In this document: one piece after another, positions 41,471 through 51,583 of the stretch | Layout of the letters: every line of letters starts with the position of its first letter | Numbering within the stretch: the stretch's first letter is position 1 | Origin: Terriglobia bacterium | Lineage (GTDB): Bacteria > Acidobacteriota > Terriglobia > Terriglobales > Acidobacteriaceae | Assembly: GCA_020072645.1 (NCBI GenBank) | Contig: JAIQGK010000001.1 | Coordinates: 186,001 to 250,000 of the forward strand | Length of the DNA: 64,000 nucleotides | Reading direction: 5' to 3' | Made by a program: the position numbers and the translations under genes | The notes under the pieces: model-generated | The model's database searches: none | The model's input: the letters and a program-made list of their open reading frames with translations, nothing else | Told to the model about the DNA's origin: nothing

Positions 41471-44347
41471 GTGGTGTGTAGCTATCGCAAGAGAAATTTT
41501 GTTTTGTGCTTGGTTATGTCAGTTTGCTGGTTGGGTATGCCTGCCATAGCCCAGTCTTCCTCGACCTTTGGTAATCAGGCTGTTGGGACACCGAGCGCGC
41601 CGCAGATGATTCCAATTAACAATCCAAGCAGTTTATTCTCCCTTAGCTTCAAAATAACGCTGAGTACCCCCGATTTTCGCATAGGATCTGGCGACACTTG
41701 CCCCTTCTTCGGGAGCCTTGGGCCAAACTCAAGCTGCAATCTGAATATTGTGTTTGCACCTACGGCAATTGGTTCAAGAACTGGCACGGCGATGATTGAA
41801 GATCTGGGCTGTGCGCTTGGCTGTGTACCGCAAACAGTCTTTCTGAGCGGCACTGGCGTAACAGCGCCTGCTCCAACGCCTACGCCCTTGCCGACACCAC
41901 TGCCCTCCGCCGGAACGCCGTCGGGGAATCTAACGATTTCATTTGCTGATCCGGTCGGGGACAATACTGGCCCCATTGACATCACCGGTTTGCTGATGAC
42001 TTTTGACAATGCGACAGGAAACTACAGCATCACGCTAAGCACTACAAATGCCAATCCGTTCGTGGGTCAATTTCGCGTAAATGTAAACCTTTTTAATCCG
42101 GATGTTCCGGCCACGGAATCTTTCTTTACAGCCACAACGCGGGACTTCAACTTGTCCTCAGCCACCACGAACCTCGTTTTGACAGGAGGGAATAGTAATC
42201 TTCTGACATGGCGCGCGGGAAACCGGGTCGCTACCAGCACCGAGGCCGGGTTGGGTAATCCTCCTGGGGCCTCTTTTTTTCGAACATCCGTGTCCAGTTT
42301 TTCTTTGACGTTCCTCACCAATGAGGATGCAATAGCTTTTGGCCCCGCTGGTGTGGCGACGATCCGGGGAAACGAGGCATTCACTTCATTCACGAACCGT
42401 CAAGCGTGGCTCCAAGCTGTTTCAGGACAGATAACTTCCACAATTGACTTTGAAGGAATAGCTCCTGTTGGTAGCTTCACTTTCTTTGACACACCTTCAG
42501 GGCTGACTTTATCGGGAGTTAACTTTGCAGGACAAGAACCCAGCAATAGGCTCCAGTTTGAACTTATTGTGGTCGATCCACTTTTTGGCCCTGCTTTTTA
42601 CGATTGGAGCTCCGGTGCCATCCTGCTTGGGCCGCCGGTTCCGATCGGTCCATCCGGGGAAGGCGGGCCCAACAGCCATATCCACGTGACGCTTCCTAAA
42701 GGTGTTACCTCGTTCGGAACGGACATCATGAGTATTCTGCAGTATGCCTCGCCATTTGAGGTGACGGTATCCACGGCTGGGGGAAGTTCCAGATTTCAGG
42801 TCGCGTCTCTGACCCATCCTAACCGCGCGTTTGTTGGATTTGTTTCAGCAATTCCCATTGACTCTGTAGATTTCTCTGCCTTGAGCGGGTTTCCAATACT
42901 AGACAACTTCTCATTTGCACCGACGCCGAAGGAGAGCTTTGCTTATGAAACAAATTTTGCGTCAAGTAACCTGTCAGCATACGCCATCGATCCGCTTACT
43001 GGAACGTTAACCGTCGTGCCGGGTTCGCCTTTTAGCGCCGGCTCTGGGGCGATTGCTGTGGCAGTAGATCCCAGCAGCCGCTTTGCTTATGTCGCGAATT
43101 GGTTTGGAGACAGCGTTTCGGCATACACCATTAATCCTGCCACTGGTGCCCTGACGCCAATCCCGGGATCTCCTTTTCCGGCAGGTCTGCAACCCTTCGC
43201 GCTGACTGTAGATCCTGCAGGTAGTTTTTTGTATGTGGTTAACGCTAGCTCGAATAACATTTCTGTGTATGCGATTGACGGTGCAACAGGTGTTCTGTCG
43301 CCAATCCCCGGCTCTCCGTTTCCGGTAGGAACGTTGCCGAATTCAGTGAAAATAGATCCTTCTGGGAAGTTTCTTTACGTCACCAATCGGAATTCCAACG
43401 ACGTGTCCGCTTTCGTAGTCAATTCTTTGACCGGAGGACTGGCGCCAATTGCCGGATCTCCGTTCCCAACTCCAGTAACCCCGCAAGCAATCGTCATCGA
43501 CCACAAGAGCGCATTCGCCTATATAGCAAATTGCAGCGATGGTATTACGGCCTACAGCATCAATTCTGTGACGGGGGCATTAACCTCGATCGCCGGCTCA
43601 CCTTTTCCAGCAGGCTTTTGTCCGTGGTGGATCACGCTGGATCCATCAGGTCAGTTCGCGTTTGTAGCGAACGCAGGAGGGAGCGTCTCTGCATTCAGAG
43701 TCGACCCGGCCAGCGGTAGCTTGACACCTGCTCCAGGCTCCCCTTTTCCAGCAGGCCGCTTCCCTGCTTCGATAGCGGTTGACGCGACTGGAGCTGTTGT
43801 ATTGGTATCGAACAATACGGATGGCAACGTTGGGAGCTATCGCATTAATCCCGCCAACGGTGCATTGACATTGGTCGGCACGTTCCCTGCGGGAGCTCAG
43901 CCCGGATCCCTGGCACTTACTGGTGCGATTATCAACGGAGGTGGAAATGTAAATACAACACCACCAACAGGCCAGTCCTGCGGCGCAACAGACGTTTCAA
44001 GTCAGGTGCGTGTCGTGCGCTCAGGCATGAATTTTCTGCCGTTCACTACTTACGAATATTCGGAAAACATCACCGTCAGCAATTCTGGACCAGCCATACC
44101 TGGGCCGCTTTACTTGGTGCTTGACGGGCTTCCCACCAGTTCGAAGGGGCTGCTCGGGAACCAGCTTGTCACCCATTGTGGTACGACCTCTCCGATGGGA
44201 AGTTATCTCATTCCGCTCGTTTTCAACTTGGTAGGCGGCGAGTTGCCTCAGGGCGGCTCCGCCGGTGTGCCACTGGTCTTCGCATCGCAGGACCCATTTG
44301 GCATTGCCTATACGACACGAGTCTTAAGCGGAACCCCGAACCAGTAA
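41471..44347 (+). CDS. Secreted choice-of-anchor protein with YVTN/lactonase-like propeller
   Basis: GGAGAAG at 41461 supports a GTG start at 41471 (41474 is also possible); the longer frame from 41318 lacks a signal. The start gives a signal peptide (MVCSYRKRNFVLCLVMSVCW, cleaved after AIA). Next comes an Ig-like ASPM/SPD-2/HYDIN-type domain (FGNQAVGTPSAPQ, LNIVFAPTAIGSRTG), a beta domain with proline-threonine linker, and seven beta-propeller repeats (about 530-870) each with a GTLTPIPGSPFPAG-type motif as in 6-phosphogluconolactonase-like repeat proteins. It may bind surface sugars or proteins; catalysis is not implied. Confidence 0.8.
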   Translation: MVCSYRKRNFVLCLVMSVCWLGMPAIAQSSSTFGNQAVGTPSAPQMIPINNPSSLFSLSFKITLSTPDFRIGSGDTCPFFGSLGPNSSCNLNIVFAPTAIGSRTGTAMIEDLGCALGCVPQTVFLSGTGVTAPAPTPTPLPTPLPSAGTPSGNLTISFADPVGDNTGPIDITGLLMTFDNATGNYSITLSTTNANPFVGQFRVNVNLFNPDVPATESFFTATTRDFNLSSATTNLVLTGGNSNLLTWRAGNRVATSTEAGLGNPPGASFFRTSVSSFSLTFLTNEDAIAFGPAGVATIRGNEAFTSFTNRQAWLQAVSGQITSTIDFEGIAPVGSFTFFDTPSGLTLSGVNFAGQEPSNRLQFELIVVDPLFGPAFYDWSSGAILLGPPVPIGPSGEGGPNSHIHVTLPKGVTSFGTDIMSILQYASPFEVTVSTAGGSSRFQVASLTHPNRAFVGFVSAIPIDSVDFSALSGFPILDNFSFAPTPKESFAYETNFASSNLSAYAIDPLTGTLTVVPGSPFSAGSGAIAVAVDPSSRFAYVANWFGDSVSAYTINPATGALTPIPGSPFPAGLQPFALTVDPAGSFLYVVNASSNNISVYAIDGATGVLSPIPGSPFPVGTLPNSVKIDPSGKFLYVTNRNSNDVSAFVVNSLTGGLAPIAGSPFPTPVTPQAIVIDHKSAFAYIANCSDGITAYSINSVTGALTSIAGSPFPAGFCPWWITLDPSGQFAFVANAGGSVSAFRVDPASGSLTPAPGSPFPAGRFPASIAVDATGAVVLVSNNTDGNVGSYRINPANGALTLVGTFPAGAQPGSLALTGAIINGGGNVNTTPPTGQSCGATDVSSQVRVVRSGMNFLPFTTYEYSENITVSNSGPAIPGPLYLVLDGLPTSSKGLLGNQLVTHCGTTSPMGSYLIPLVFNLVGGELPQGGSAGVPLVFASQDPFGIAYTTRVLSGTPNQ

Positions 44348-44359
44348 AAGGAGCACATC

Positions 44360-45826
44360 ATGATTTTTAAGGCTTGGTCAATTCGCAATGGCTGTCTCTT
44401 GGCGGTTTTGTTCGTCATGGGCGGCCTTGTTCACGCCGACACGCTCGTCACGGTGACAATGGACACGTCGCAATTAGTCGGTCATCCCGCCGGTCCGTTT
44501 TACCTGGCTTTTCAGCTCACGGATGGAAGTGGCGCGGGAAACAGCAGCACCATGGCTGTCCTCAGTAATTTCCAGTTTGGCGGCGGCGCATCTTCCGGAA
44601 GCCCGACATTGATGGGAGGGGCTAGCGGAGACATTAACTCGTCCGTAACTCTGTCCGATTCCAGCTTCCTGAATTTTTTCAGCCAGCAATTCACTCCGGG
44701 AAGCACGCTAACATTCACCCTGTCCCTCACCGGAAGCGTCGAAGCGGGAAGTACACCGGACCATTTCGCGTTCTCCATCCTGGACCAGGCTTTTAAGGCG
44801 ATGCCTACGAAAGGCGGCTTGTTCTTTGACGTCTTCCTGGCAATCGACCTGGACTCACCGAATCCGACTCTACAGACGTTCGCCAGCGATCCCCAGCGTC
44901 TGCCAGTGGCCGGCGGGACCGCGGTGGCAACTGGGCAGCCTCAAGTCGTTGCCATCGATGGAATTCCTCCGACAAGCACTGTAGGTCTTTCTCCGCTACC
45001 CAACACCAACGGGTGGAACAACAGTGATGTAACGGTAAATTTCAGCGCCATAGATAACTCAGGCGGCTCGGGCGTACGGCAACTTAACATCAGCGCTACA
45101 GGCGCGCAGCCGATCGCAAGCACCATCATTGCCGCAAGCTCCGCCTTTGCAACTGTCTTCACTGAAGGTATTACGAACTTCAGCTTCTTTGCCACTGATC
45201 TCGCGAGCAATGTTGAGCCCGCGCATACACTTACAGTCAAACTCGACAAGACTCCACCTTCAATAACAGGCGCACGTATTCCCGTCGCAAATCTGAACGG
45301 CTGGAACAACACCAACGTCGCAGTAAGCTTTGCCTGTTCTGACGCCCTTTCCGGCCTGGCTTCGGACAGTCCTCCTGCGTCGACGGTACTGACTTCCGAG
45401 GGCGCGAACCAGCAGGTTACGGGCACATGCCAGGACTTGGCGGGCAATGTGGCTTCGGCGACGGCTGGCGGTATCAATATAGACAAGACACCGCCGGCGC
45501 TTTCCGGGTTGCCGGCCGCGAATTGTATACTCTGGCCACCGAACCATAATTTCGTCACGGTAACAACCATCTCGGCCGCCGATCTGCTCTCAGGGATGAG
45601 TTCATTTAGCGTGACAGGTACCAGTAGCGAGCCAATGGATCCGAACAATCCTGACATCATTATTACCGGAAGCGGTCTGGGGCCGCGGACCGTTCAGTTG
45701 AGGGCTGATCGTCTGGGCACCGCAAACGGGCGGATTTACACCATTACGAGCACGGCCACCGACGCTGCGGGGAACGTGGTAAACGTTGACAGCACCTGCG
45801 CCGTGCCCCACGATCAGGCACCTTAG
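44360..45826 (+). CDS. Secreted NF038129/Ig-like domain protein
   Basis: AAGGAG before the ATG. A signal peptide (GCLLAVLFVMGGLVHA) is followed by a beta domain of the NF038129 family type (about 27-180: VTMDTSQLVGHPAGPFYLAF, LSNFQFGGG) and three Ig-like repeats with GWNNSDVTVNFSAIDNSGGS and DKTPP linkers, the last with LWPPNHNFVTV. No C-terminal PEP-CTERM anchor is seen, so it is probably secreted or cell-surface bound by other means. It is 12 bp from the previous gene and probably co-transcribed. Confidence 0.75.
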   Translation: MIFKAWSIRNGCLLAVLFVMGGLVHADTLVTVTMDTSQLVGHPAGPFYLAFQLTDGSGAGNSSTMAVLSNFQFGGGASSGSPTLMGGASGDINSSVTLSDSSFLNFFSQQFTPGSTLTFTLSLTGSVEAGSTPDHFAFSILDQAFKAMPTKGGLFFDVFLAIDLDSPNPTLQTFASDPQRLPVAGGTAVATGQPQVVAIDGIPPTSTVGLSPLPNTNGWNNSDVTVNFSAIDNSGGSGVRQLNISATGAQPIASTIIAASSAFATVFTEGITNFSFFATDLASNVEPAHTLTVKLDKTPPSITGARIPVANLNGWNNTNVAVSFACSDALSGLASDSPPASTVLTSEGANQQVTGTCQDLAGNVASATAGGINIDKTPPALSGLPAANCILWPPNHNFVTVTTISAADLLSGMSSFSVTGTSSEPMDPNNPDIIITGSGLGPRTVQLRADRLGTANGRIYTITSTATDAAGNVVNVDSTCAVPHDQAP

Positions 45827-46101
45827 CTTTGTACCCCAAAATGGGCAACGCTGATACATGATGTAGCGAAGTGAGGGGAGGACGTAGTCGTCCTTCGTTC
45901 TGTCATTACTGGCCTTATCTTTTGCTGGGCCCTATGTGCGAAGTCGCAGGCTATGTGCGTAATCCACCTGTTTCGCCGGGCAAGACTGTCCAATTCCCAC
46001 CTTAAGTTGTCGGCAAGATCCCTCCGGGCAAATTGCCAGAAGCTGGTCTTCCCATGACAAGGAATTAAACCGAAACGCCCAAAAGATGGACGCCTGGAGT
46101 A
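45827..46101. other. Gap between secreted-protein genes and small minus-strand gene
   Basis: 275 bp without gene; no terminator hairpin or promoter that I can support. Confidence 0.3.
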
Positions 46102-46359
46102 TCACGCAATTCGGGTTGAAGGATTGAGCCCCTGCGGAGCAACTGGTTCCTTCCTCGATTGTTCCGGAAAGCTTTCAGTTTCAGCATCATCTTCCGCCGA
46201 TTTCTCTCCGAACACTGCACTTTCTGCTTCCGGGTCGAGGGCAAATTCGATCGCAGAATTGTCCACGCTTTGCATCGAGTATTCAGCCAGTTTTTCGCCA
46301 AAATAAAATTTCAAGTGCGCGAGTTGCCAAAGGTGCGAGATCTCTGCTTCGCTCTTCAT
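46102..46359 (-). CDS. Small acidic hypothetical protein (85 aa)
   Basis: An AAGGAC sequence lies six bases before the ATG at 46359. The product is acidic, with a helical N-terminal half (EAEISHLWQLAHLKFYFGEK) and an acidic tail. No signal peptide. It is isolated, 249 bp downstream of the end of the WecA-like gene, same strand. Unrecognised; could be a spurious frame, though the plausible ribosome site and codon use argue for a real gene. Confidence 0.45.
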   Translation of the reverse strand: MKSEAEISHLWQLAHLKFYFGEKLAEYSMQSVDNSAIEFALDPEAESAVFGEKSAEDDAETESFPEQSRKEPVAPQGLNPSTRIA

Positions 46360-46608
46360 ACTGTCCTTTTTTTCCGTATTTGTAAAACTGGCCCGACTGC
46401 GAAATTACGTTTGGCACAGAGGATGCCTTGTCTCTCTTGCCTGATCCTTATGCGAACAAGCATTTAAATTCATCTTTCAAGATTCAACTCGGCGACCGAG
46501 CGTGGTTTAATTAGGATCCTGGCCATGACTGAACGGCTTACCTCAAGAAGAATTTTCGCTGGCCAAACACCATCAGAATTACTGTCCCTCCGCAGCTTAA
46601 CTTGAAAC

Positions 46609-48114
46609 TCAGGCGTGGTAGGCCATGCTTTTGCTATGCGCCTCATCTGCGGACGTATGGATAATGCAATGTTCCAGTGCATATCCCAAGGCGCGCCGAA
46701 ACTCGTCCTGCAACAGACTTGAGTCGACCAGCAGCCGCTTGCCCGAGTTGTGTACCAGGAAAAGACGTCCGATCTTCCCATATTCCGACGTTACCAGGTC
46801 CATCATGAGCACCAGTTTGTCTTGCTGGCCATGCAACGACCAGGATCTCTCAAGCGCTCTGGTCGGCTGATCATCAAGAGTCAGCCAGTATCCCGGATCG
46901 AGGATGATTTTGAAGCTGTCGAATTCTGAGAGCAGACAATTTTCGAGCACCGCGACAATCGCCGGAGTGCCATTGGCGGCTTCCAGCCGGTCTGCCGCTT
47001 TGTGCAATGCAATGTTGGATGCCGCGACCTGCTTTTGCTGCCGCAGCCGGAGTGCAAACCTCTGCAGTTCGCCGAATTCCTGATAATTCAGACGGCGAAT
47101 TCCGAAAAAGAGAAACAAAACCATGATCGCCACCACCGGTACTGCGACCAGCCGGGACGGATAAATAAAGGTCAGGCTCATCACCGCGAATAGAGCAGAA
47201 ACGCCATACAGAATCGCAATAACCTGACGTTGGCTTAGCCCCAGTTCCAGAAGTTTGTGATGGATATGCCCACGGTCAGCGCCAAAGAGAGAATGCCCAG
47301 AAAGATAGCGCCGCACTATCGTAAGGGCCAGGTCAGTGAGCGGCAAAGCGAGCGAAATTATCGGTACGAGGATGGAATGCCATGGATTGGATTGCTGCCC
47401 AGATTCCGACATCACCAGCCCACTCAGCATGAACCCTATGAACAGGCTTCCAGAGTCGCCGAGAAAGATAGATGCGGGATTAAAGTTAAAGAGCAGAAAG
47501 CCCAGGTTCGCGCCCGCCAGGATGGTTACCGCCAGTGCAGACCCATGGCGCCCGTTTACCAAGGCAAAGGTAAAGATCGTGACCATGGAAAACAAGGCCG
47601 CTCCAGCGGCCAACCCATCCAGCCCGTCAATCAAGTTAATGGCATTGCAGACCAGTACAACAAAGCCTACGGTCAAGGCAAAGCAGACTGCCGCGCCCAC
47701 ATAGTGATTGCTTCCCAGGCTGTGCAGGCAGGCCAGACGAAATCCGCTGAAGTAGAGAACAGCCCCTCCGACCACCTGAGCCGCCAGCTTCAACTTCGCG
47801 CTCATACCGAGCAGATCATCAAGCAATCCAACCAGAAAGAGTCCGCTCGCTGGGATCAGAATATAGAGGAGAGAATAGCCCTTAGGGGCATGGACGAAGC
47901 CGAGCTTGGTAGTAAGCCAGTAAAGAAAAGAAATGATTAGAAAGGTAAAGAAGATTGCTACACCACCCAGCCGAGGAATCGGAGCTGCGTGAATGTGACG
48001 CGCTGAACTCGGCCCAAAAGCCAGCCCCATGTGGTTAGCGCGATCCCTGACCACTTTCGTCAGACCTGCCGCCATGGCTGCTGAAATGATGAGCAATGCC
48101 AAATAAATCAACAT
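46609..48114 (-). CDS. WecA/MraY-family undecaprenyl-phosphate sugar-1-phosphate transferase
   Basis: The 501-residue protein has about ten membrane helices in the first 330 residues and the family motifs DDLLGM, NLIDGLDGLAAG (Asp pair for Mg), FLGDSGSLFIGF and DRGHIHHKLLELG. These enzymes transfer GlcNAc-1-P or a similar sugar phosphate to undecaprenyl phosphate to start the glycan repeat. After residue 330 there is an extra soluble domain of about 150 residues, absent from WecA, with an unknown role. It is divergent from the export gene and begins the exopolysaccharide locus. Confidence 0.9.
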   Translation of the reverse strand: MLIYLALLIISAAMAAGLTKVVRDRANHMGLAFGPSSARHIHAAPIPRLGGVAIFFTFLIISFLYWLTTKLGFVHAPKGYSLLYILIPASGLFLVGLLDDLLGMSAKLKLAAQVVGGAVLYFSGFRLACLHSLGSNHYVGAAVCFALTVGFVVLVCNAINLIDGLDGLAAGAALFSMVTIFTFALVNGRHGSALAVTILAGANLGFLLFNFNPASIFLGDSGSLFIGFMLSGLVMSESGQQSNPWHSILVPIISLALPLTDLALTIVRRYLSGHSLFGADRGHIHHKLLELGLSQRQVIAILYGVSALFAVMSLTFIYPSRLVAVPVVAIMVLFLFFGIRRLNYQEFGELQRFALRLRQQKQVAASNIALHKAADRLEAANGTPAIVAVLENCLLSEFDSFKIILDPGYWLTLDDQPTRALERSWSLHGQQDKLVLMMDLVTSEYGKIGRLFLVHNSGKRLLVDSSLLQDEFRRALGYALEHCIIHTSADEAHSKSMAYHA

Positions 48115-48778
48115 AGAACGTCTAGCCGAGCTATTGCCTCGAACAGTTAAAATTGTTTCATTTCGGGATTGAGCGAACTAATACTACACAATGAGCAGCA
48201 ACTTGGGAATAAGTTTTTTGTGTAGTTTTGAACAACTTCATATTTAGAGGAAGTTTAGAGGAAGTTAATGTTGTGCTGAGAGAGCTAGCTTGTTTGGGGA
48301 TTCATTGATTGCGCCTGATTCATCCGGGTTATGCCATTTGTCTTGGCCATGCGACATGAGCCGAGCGGAATCGGCCGTAACGGTCTGAGAAATGCTTCAT
48401 CAGTCGATTCGATGCTCAAGGCTTTCTGGATGACCTGTGACAAGTAAGGTGGACGATGGCTGCGGTTCGCGGTAATGCTACAGCGCTCGAATTTGCGAAG
48501 AGAATTATAGAAAAAACAGGCAATCCTAGGGTCTTACTGTCGGGCCATCTCAGGAGTGAATAGTCTATAGACGTGGCCTGCAAACCGGGAAAACGCCCGA
48601 GGGGCGACCGCTAGCCAAATTGCGTTCTGGTGAGGTATAGTTTCACAGCTCAGTAAAAGATAAGACATGCCTTAAGTGCTTGTGCCTAGCCGCTAAAGCG
48701 CAGCCTTGATTTATGTTGGCAATCGTACGTTGGGCATATTATTGTGCCAAATAACGGTTTGAGCGATTAGAGAAAACT
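48115..48778. other. Divergent promoter region of the polysaccharide locus, possible structured RNA
   Basis: 664 bp between the WecA-like and Wza-like genes. At 48576-48616 the sequence CCTGCAAACCGGGAAAACG, then CCCGAGGGGCGACCGCTAGCC resembles the core of c-di-GMP-I (GEMM) aptamers (GCAAACC, GAAA loop, and a GGG...GCC closure), but the diagnostic ACGCAAAGCC is missing. I offer it as a weak candidate only. No sigma-54 or clear sigma-70 box is supported. Confidence 0.3.
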
Positions 48779-51253
48779 GTGTTACGAGCCGTATCTCCTT
48801 ACCTTTCTTTTTGCATGTTTGCGCTTGCGACCGCCGCTGCTCAAAGCGACCGCACGACTATGCCTGCGGATCGCCCAACACAAGGTATCCAGATTACCAA
48901 TACACCGGCTGAGCAGCAGCAACTAGGCCGAATAGACCGGCAGAGCCAGGAAAACGAAGGACAGAGTGAGCAATCCAGAGATGACAGGCGGACAGCATTA
49001 GAAAATTTTAATAATCCCAAAGAACCTGACATGGAATTCCAGCGTTTTGTTGCTGCGTCGTTGGGTTATCGTTTGGAAATCTTTGGGGAAAATCTGTTTC
49101 GCAACGTCCCCTCTACGTTTGCGCCTCTGGATCGGGTTCCAGTTACCCCGGACTATCTGATCGGGCCCGGCGACGAGCTGTTGATTCGGGCATGGGGGCA
49201 GATCGACATCAATTACCGTGCGGTGGTGGATCGTACCGGAGCAATCTACATACCGAAGATAGGGGCCATGAGCGTTGCCGGTCTGCGCTATGACGAGCTG
49301 AACAGTGCGCTTACCCGAAACATCGGCCGCGTGTTTAAGAATTTTGAGTTGAACGTTACTCTGGGCCAGTTGCGTTCCATCCAGATCTTTGTCGTAGGAC
49401 AGGTGAAACGGCCAGGCTCCTATACCGTCAGCTCCCTCAGCACGCTGGTCAATGCTTTATTCGCCTCCGGCGGGCCATCAAACCGCGGTTCCATGCGGCA
49501 AATTGTCCTGAAACGCCAGGGTAAGGAGATCACACGTTTTGATCTGTACGATCTGATTGTCTCGGGGGACAAAAGTAAGGACGCGCAATTGCTCCCCGGC
49601 GACGTGATCTATGTTCCACCCGTGGGCAAGCTGGTTGCGTTGGCCGGAAGCGTTAATGTGCCAGCAATTTATGAGTTAAGAGAGCGCGAGGATTTAAGCC
49701 AAGTGCTTGTTTACGCCGGCGGCCTGACCACCACCGCGGGCGGGCAGAAGGCTTTCGTCGACCGTATCGATGACCGCCTGACACGCCGTACTGCGGAGTT
49801 CGAACTTACGGCAGCGGGACTCAAGACCGAACTCAACGATGGCGACATCGTCAGGTTTTTGCACATCTCACCCAAGTTCGATAACGCTATAACGCTGCGG
49901 GGGAACGTCGCAGTTCCGGGCCGATATCCCTGGCGCCAGGGCATGCGTGTAAAGGACCTTATACCCAATCGTGAATTCCTCGTCACCGAAGAGTTCTGGA
50001 AACGGCAGAACAAGCTGGCTGTGGACCCGGACAGCCTGACGTTCCAGTCCCATGATGAGGCCGACCAGGAGCGGCAGCAGCAGAGACTGCGAGAATGGCA
50101 ACGTGATCGTAACGAGCCCTCGACGCAAAGCAGCGGTCAGAACCAGGCGCCAGTTCCTGTGCCTCCGTCTTCGAGTTCGAACGAGCTTCCATCCGACCAG
50201 CGTGGCACCCGGCGGAACGAAGACCTATCGAGCCGGGTAGGTCGAACCGAGGCGCAGCGCATCAAGCAGGAAGAATTGAAGAACGAAGTGAAGCGGTCAG
50301 CCGCCGAGATTAATTGGGAATATGCAGTAATCCAGCGAATCAACCCCGAGGATCTCACCACCCGGTTGGTACCCTTTAACCTAGGAAAGGCGATTAGTGG
50401 AGAAGAGACTGAAAACGTCGTGCTGCAGCCCGGCGACGTGGTCACGATTTTCTCCCAAAATGACATGCAGGTGCCAGCCGCACAGCAGACGAAATTCGTG
50501 CGCCTGGAAGGGGAATTCCGCACCGCCGGGGTCTACCAGGTTGAGCCAGCGGAGACATTGCGTCATTTGATTGTTCGAGTAGGCGGCCTTACGCCGCAGG
50601 CCTACCTTTATGGGTCAGAGTTTACCCGTGAGTCGACCAAGGAAGACCAGCAGAAGCGGCTCGATGAGTACATCAACGAACTGGAAAAGTCGATCGACCG
50701 CAACGCCGGTGCGCAGAGGAACCTCAGCGGAGAAGAGGCGCTGACCGAACGTCAGTCCCTGGAGGGCCAGCGCCAGCTGCTCGACAAGCTTCGCCAGCTA
50801 AAGGCAACCGGCCGTATCGTGCTTGAGTTGAAGCCCAATACCAGCGACATAGATGCTGTCCCGGACCTGCCCCTGGAAGATGGCGACAGGCTGCTCGTGC
50901 CCTTCCGGCCAGCGACGGTCAACGTAATCGGCTCAGTCTACAACAGCAATTCTTTCATTTTTAAGCAAGATAAGACGGTAGGCGACTATTTAAAGATATC
51001 GGGGGGACCTACGAAGAACGGGGACAAGGGGCATTTGTTCGTCATCCGGGCCGACGGGACTACGGTCAGTGGCCATGGACACAACGGGGTGTTCTTTAAA
51101 AGCTTTACCGAGGCAAGGTTGTCGCCGGGCGACACCATTGTGGTGCCGGAGAAGCTGGACAAGGGTGTGGTACTGCGAGGGTTCAAGGACTGGACACAAA
51201 TCATTGGCACGTTCGTGATTGGTGCTGCGGCCGCGAAGGTATTGTTTCCGTAA
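48779..51253 (+). CDS. Wza-like polysaccharide export protein with SLBB repeats
   Basis: GTG start at 48779 gives a signal peptide (SPYLSFCMFALATAAAQS). The 824-residue protein has a Poly_export domain (about 118-195: YLIGPGDELLIRAWGQIDIN and a VAGLRYDELNSAL helix) followed by several SLBB beta-grasp repeats (IFVVGQVKRPGSYTVSSLST, LAGSVNVPAIYELREREDLS, FVRLEGEFRTAGVYQVEPAE), and a short C-terminal hydrophobic helix (GTFVIGAAAAKVLF). A low-complexity linker lies at about 430-500. It would form the outer-membrane channel of the Wzx/Wzy export machine, larger than E. coli Wza because of extra SLBB copies. Confidence 0.9.
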   Translation: MLRAVSPYLSFCMFALATAAAQSDRTTMPADRPTQGIQITNTPAEQQQLGRIDRQSQENEGQSEQSRDDRRTALENFNNPKEPDMEFQRFVAASLGYRLEIFGENLFRNVPSTFAPLDRVPVTPDYLIGPGDELLIRAWGQIDINYRAVVDRTGAIYIPKIGAMSVAGLRYDELNSALTRNIGRVFKNFELNVTLGQLRSIQIFVVGQVKRPGSYTVSSLSTLVNALFASGGPSNRGSMRQIVLKRQGKEITRFDLYDLIVSGDKSKDAQLLPGDVIYVPPVGKLVALAGSVNVPAIYELREREDLSQVLVYAGGLTTTAGGQKAFVDRIDDRLTRRTAEFELTAAGLKTELNDGDIVRFLHISPKFDNAITLRGNVAVPGRYPWRQGMRVKDLIPNREFLVTEEFWKRQNKLAVDPDSLTFQSHDEADQERQQQRLREWQRDRNEPSTQSSGQNQAPVPVPPSSSSNELPSDQRGTRRNEDLSSRVGRTEAQRIKQEELKNEVKRSAAEINWEYAVIQRINPEDLTTRLVPFNLGKAISGEETENVVLQPGDVVTIFSQNDMQVPAAQQTKFVRLEGEFRTAGVYQVEPAETLRHLIVRVGGLTPQAYLYGSEFTRESTKEDQQKRLDEYINELEKSIDRNAGAQRNLSGEEALTERQSLEGQRQLLDKLRQLKATGRIVLELKPNTSDIDAVPDLPLEDGDRLLVPFRPATVNVIGSVYNSNSFIFKQDKTVGDYLKISGGPTKNGDKGHLFVIRADGTTVSGHGHNGVFFKSFTEARLSPGDTIVVPEKLDKGVVLRGFKDWTQIIGTFVIGAAAAKVLFP

Positions 51254-51583
51254 GATACCAGCTTGCCACCTAAGTCCGCCGTTGATGGTGCGAGAGCTAG
51301 ATTTATATTAAAAGCGCTTTAATATGGCTTGCTTGCAATGATCCGGGTGCCTACTTACGTTTAGTCTTACGTAATCGCATCTTCTCCAATGATATGAGGG
51401 GTTTGACTGATCCGCGTGTATTGTTCGGGGGCATAGAGGTCACCGTTCTTTAAGAGAAAGCATCAGCAGCATTGGGATTCACCAGCGCATCTGAGCTCGA
51501 AACATTAGCGGGGCCGTGGGTAAGAGCGGGTATGGCCAGTATCTCCTTGGCCTGCTCGAACGGCCGGCTTTTGAGGACATAAC
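51254..51583. other. Gap before rmlC with a palindrome
   Basis: 330 bp without gene. It contains ATATTAAAAGCGCTTTAATAT (51305-51324 region), whose core AAAGCGCTTT is a perfect 10-bp palindrome, possibly an operator. No terminator is evident. Confidence 0.35.

Noticed and set aside
44941-45660. Long minus-strand frame in the secreted protein gene
   Set aside because: Antisense to a coding sequence with signal peptide and Ig repeats; composition is that of a mirrored frame.
48731-48760. Sigma-54 type promoter before the Wza-like gene
   Set aside because: TTGGCA and TTGG occur but with 8 bases between them; the GG-GC spacing does not fit the -24/-12 rule.
51305-51325. ATATTAAAAGCGCTTTAATAT as a terminator of the Wza gene
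   Set aside because: The symmetrical core is only 10 bp, there is no T-run and the GC part is short; more likely an operator, or chance.
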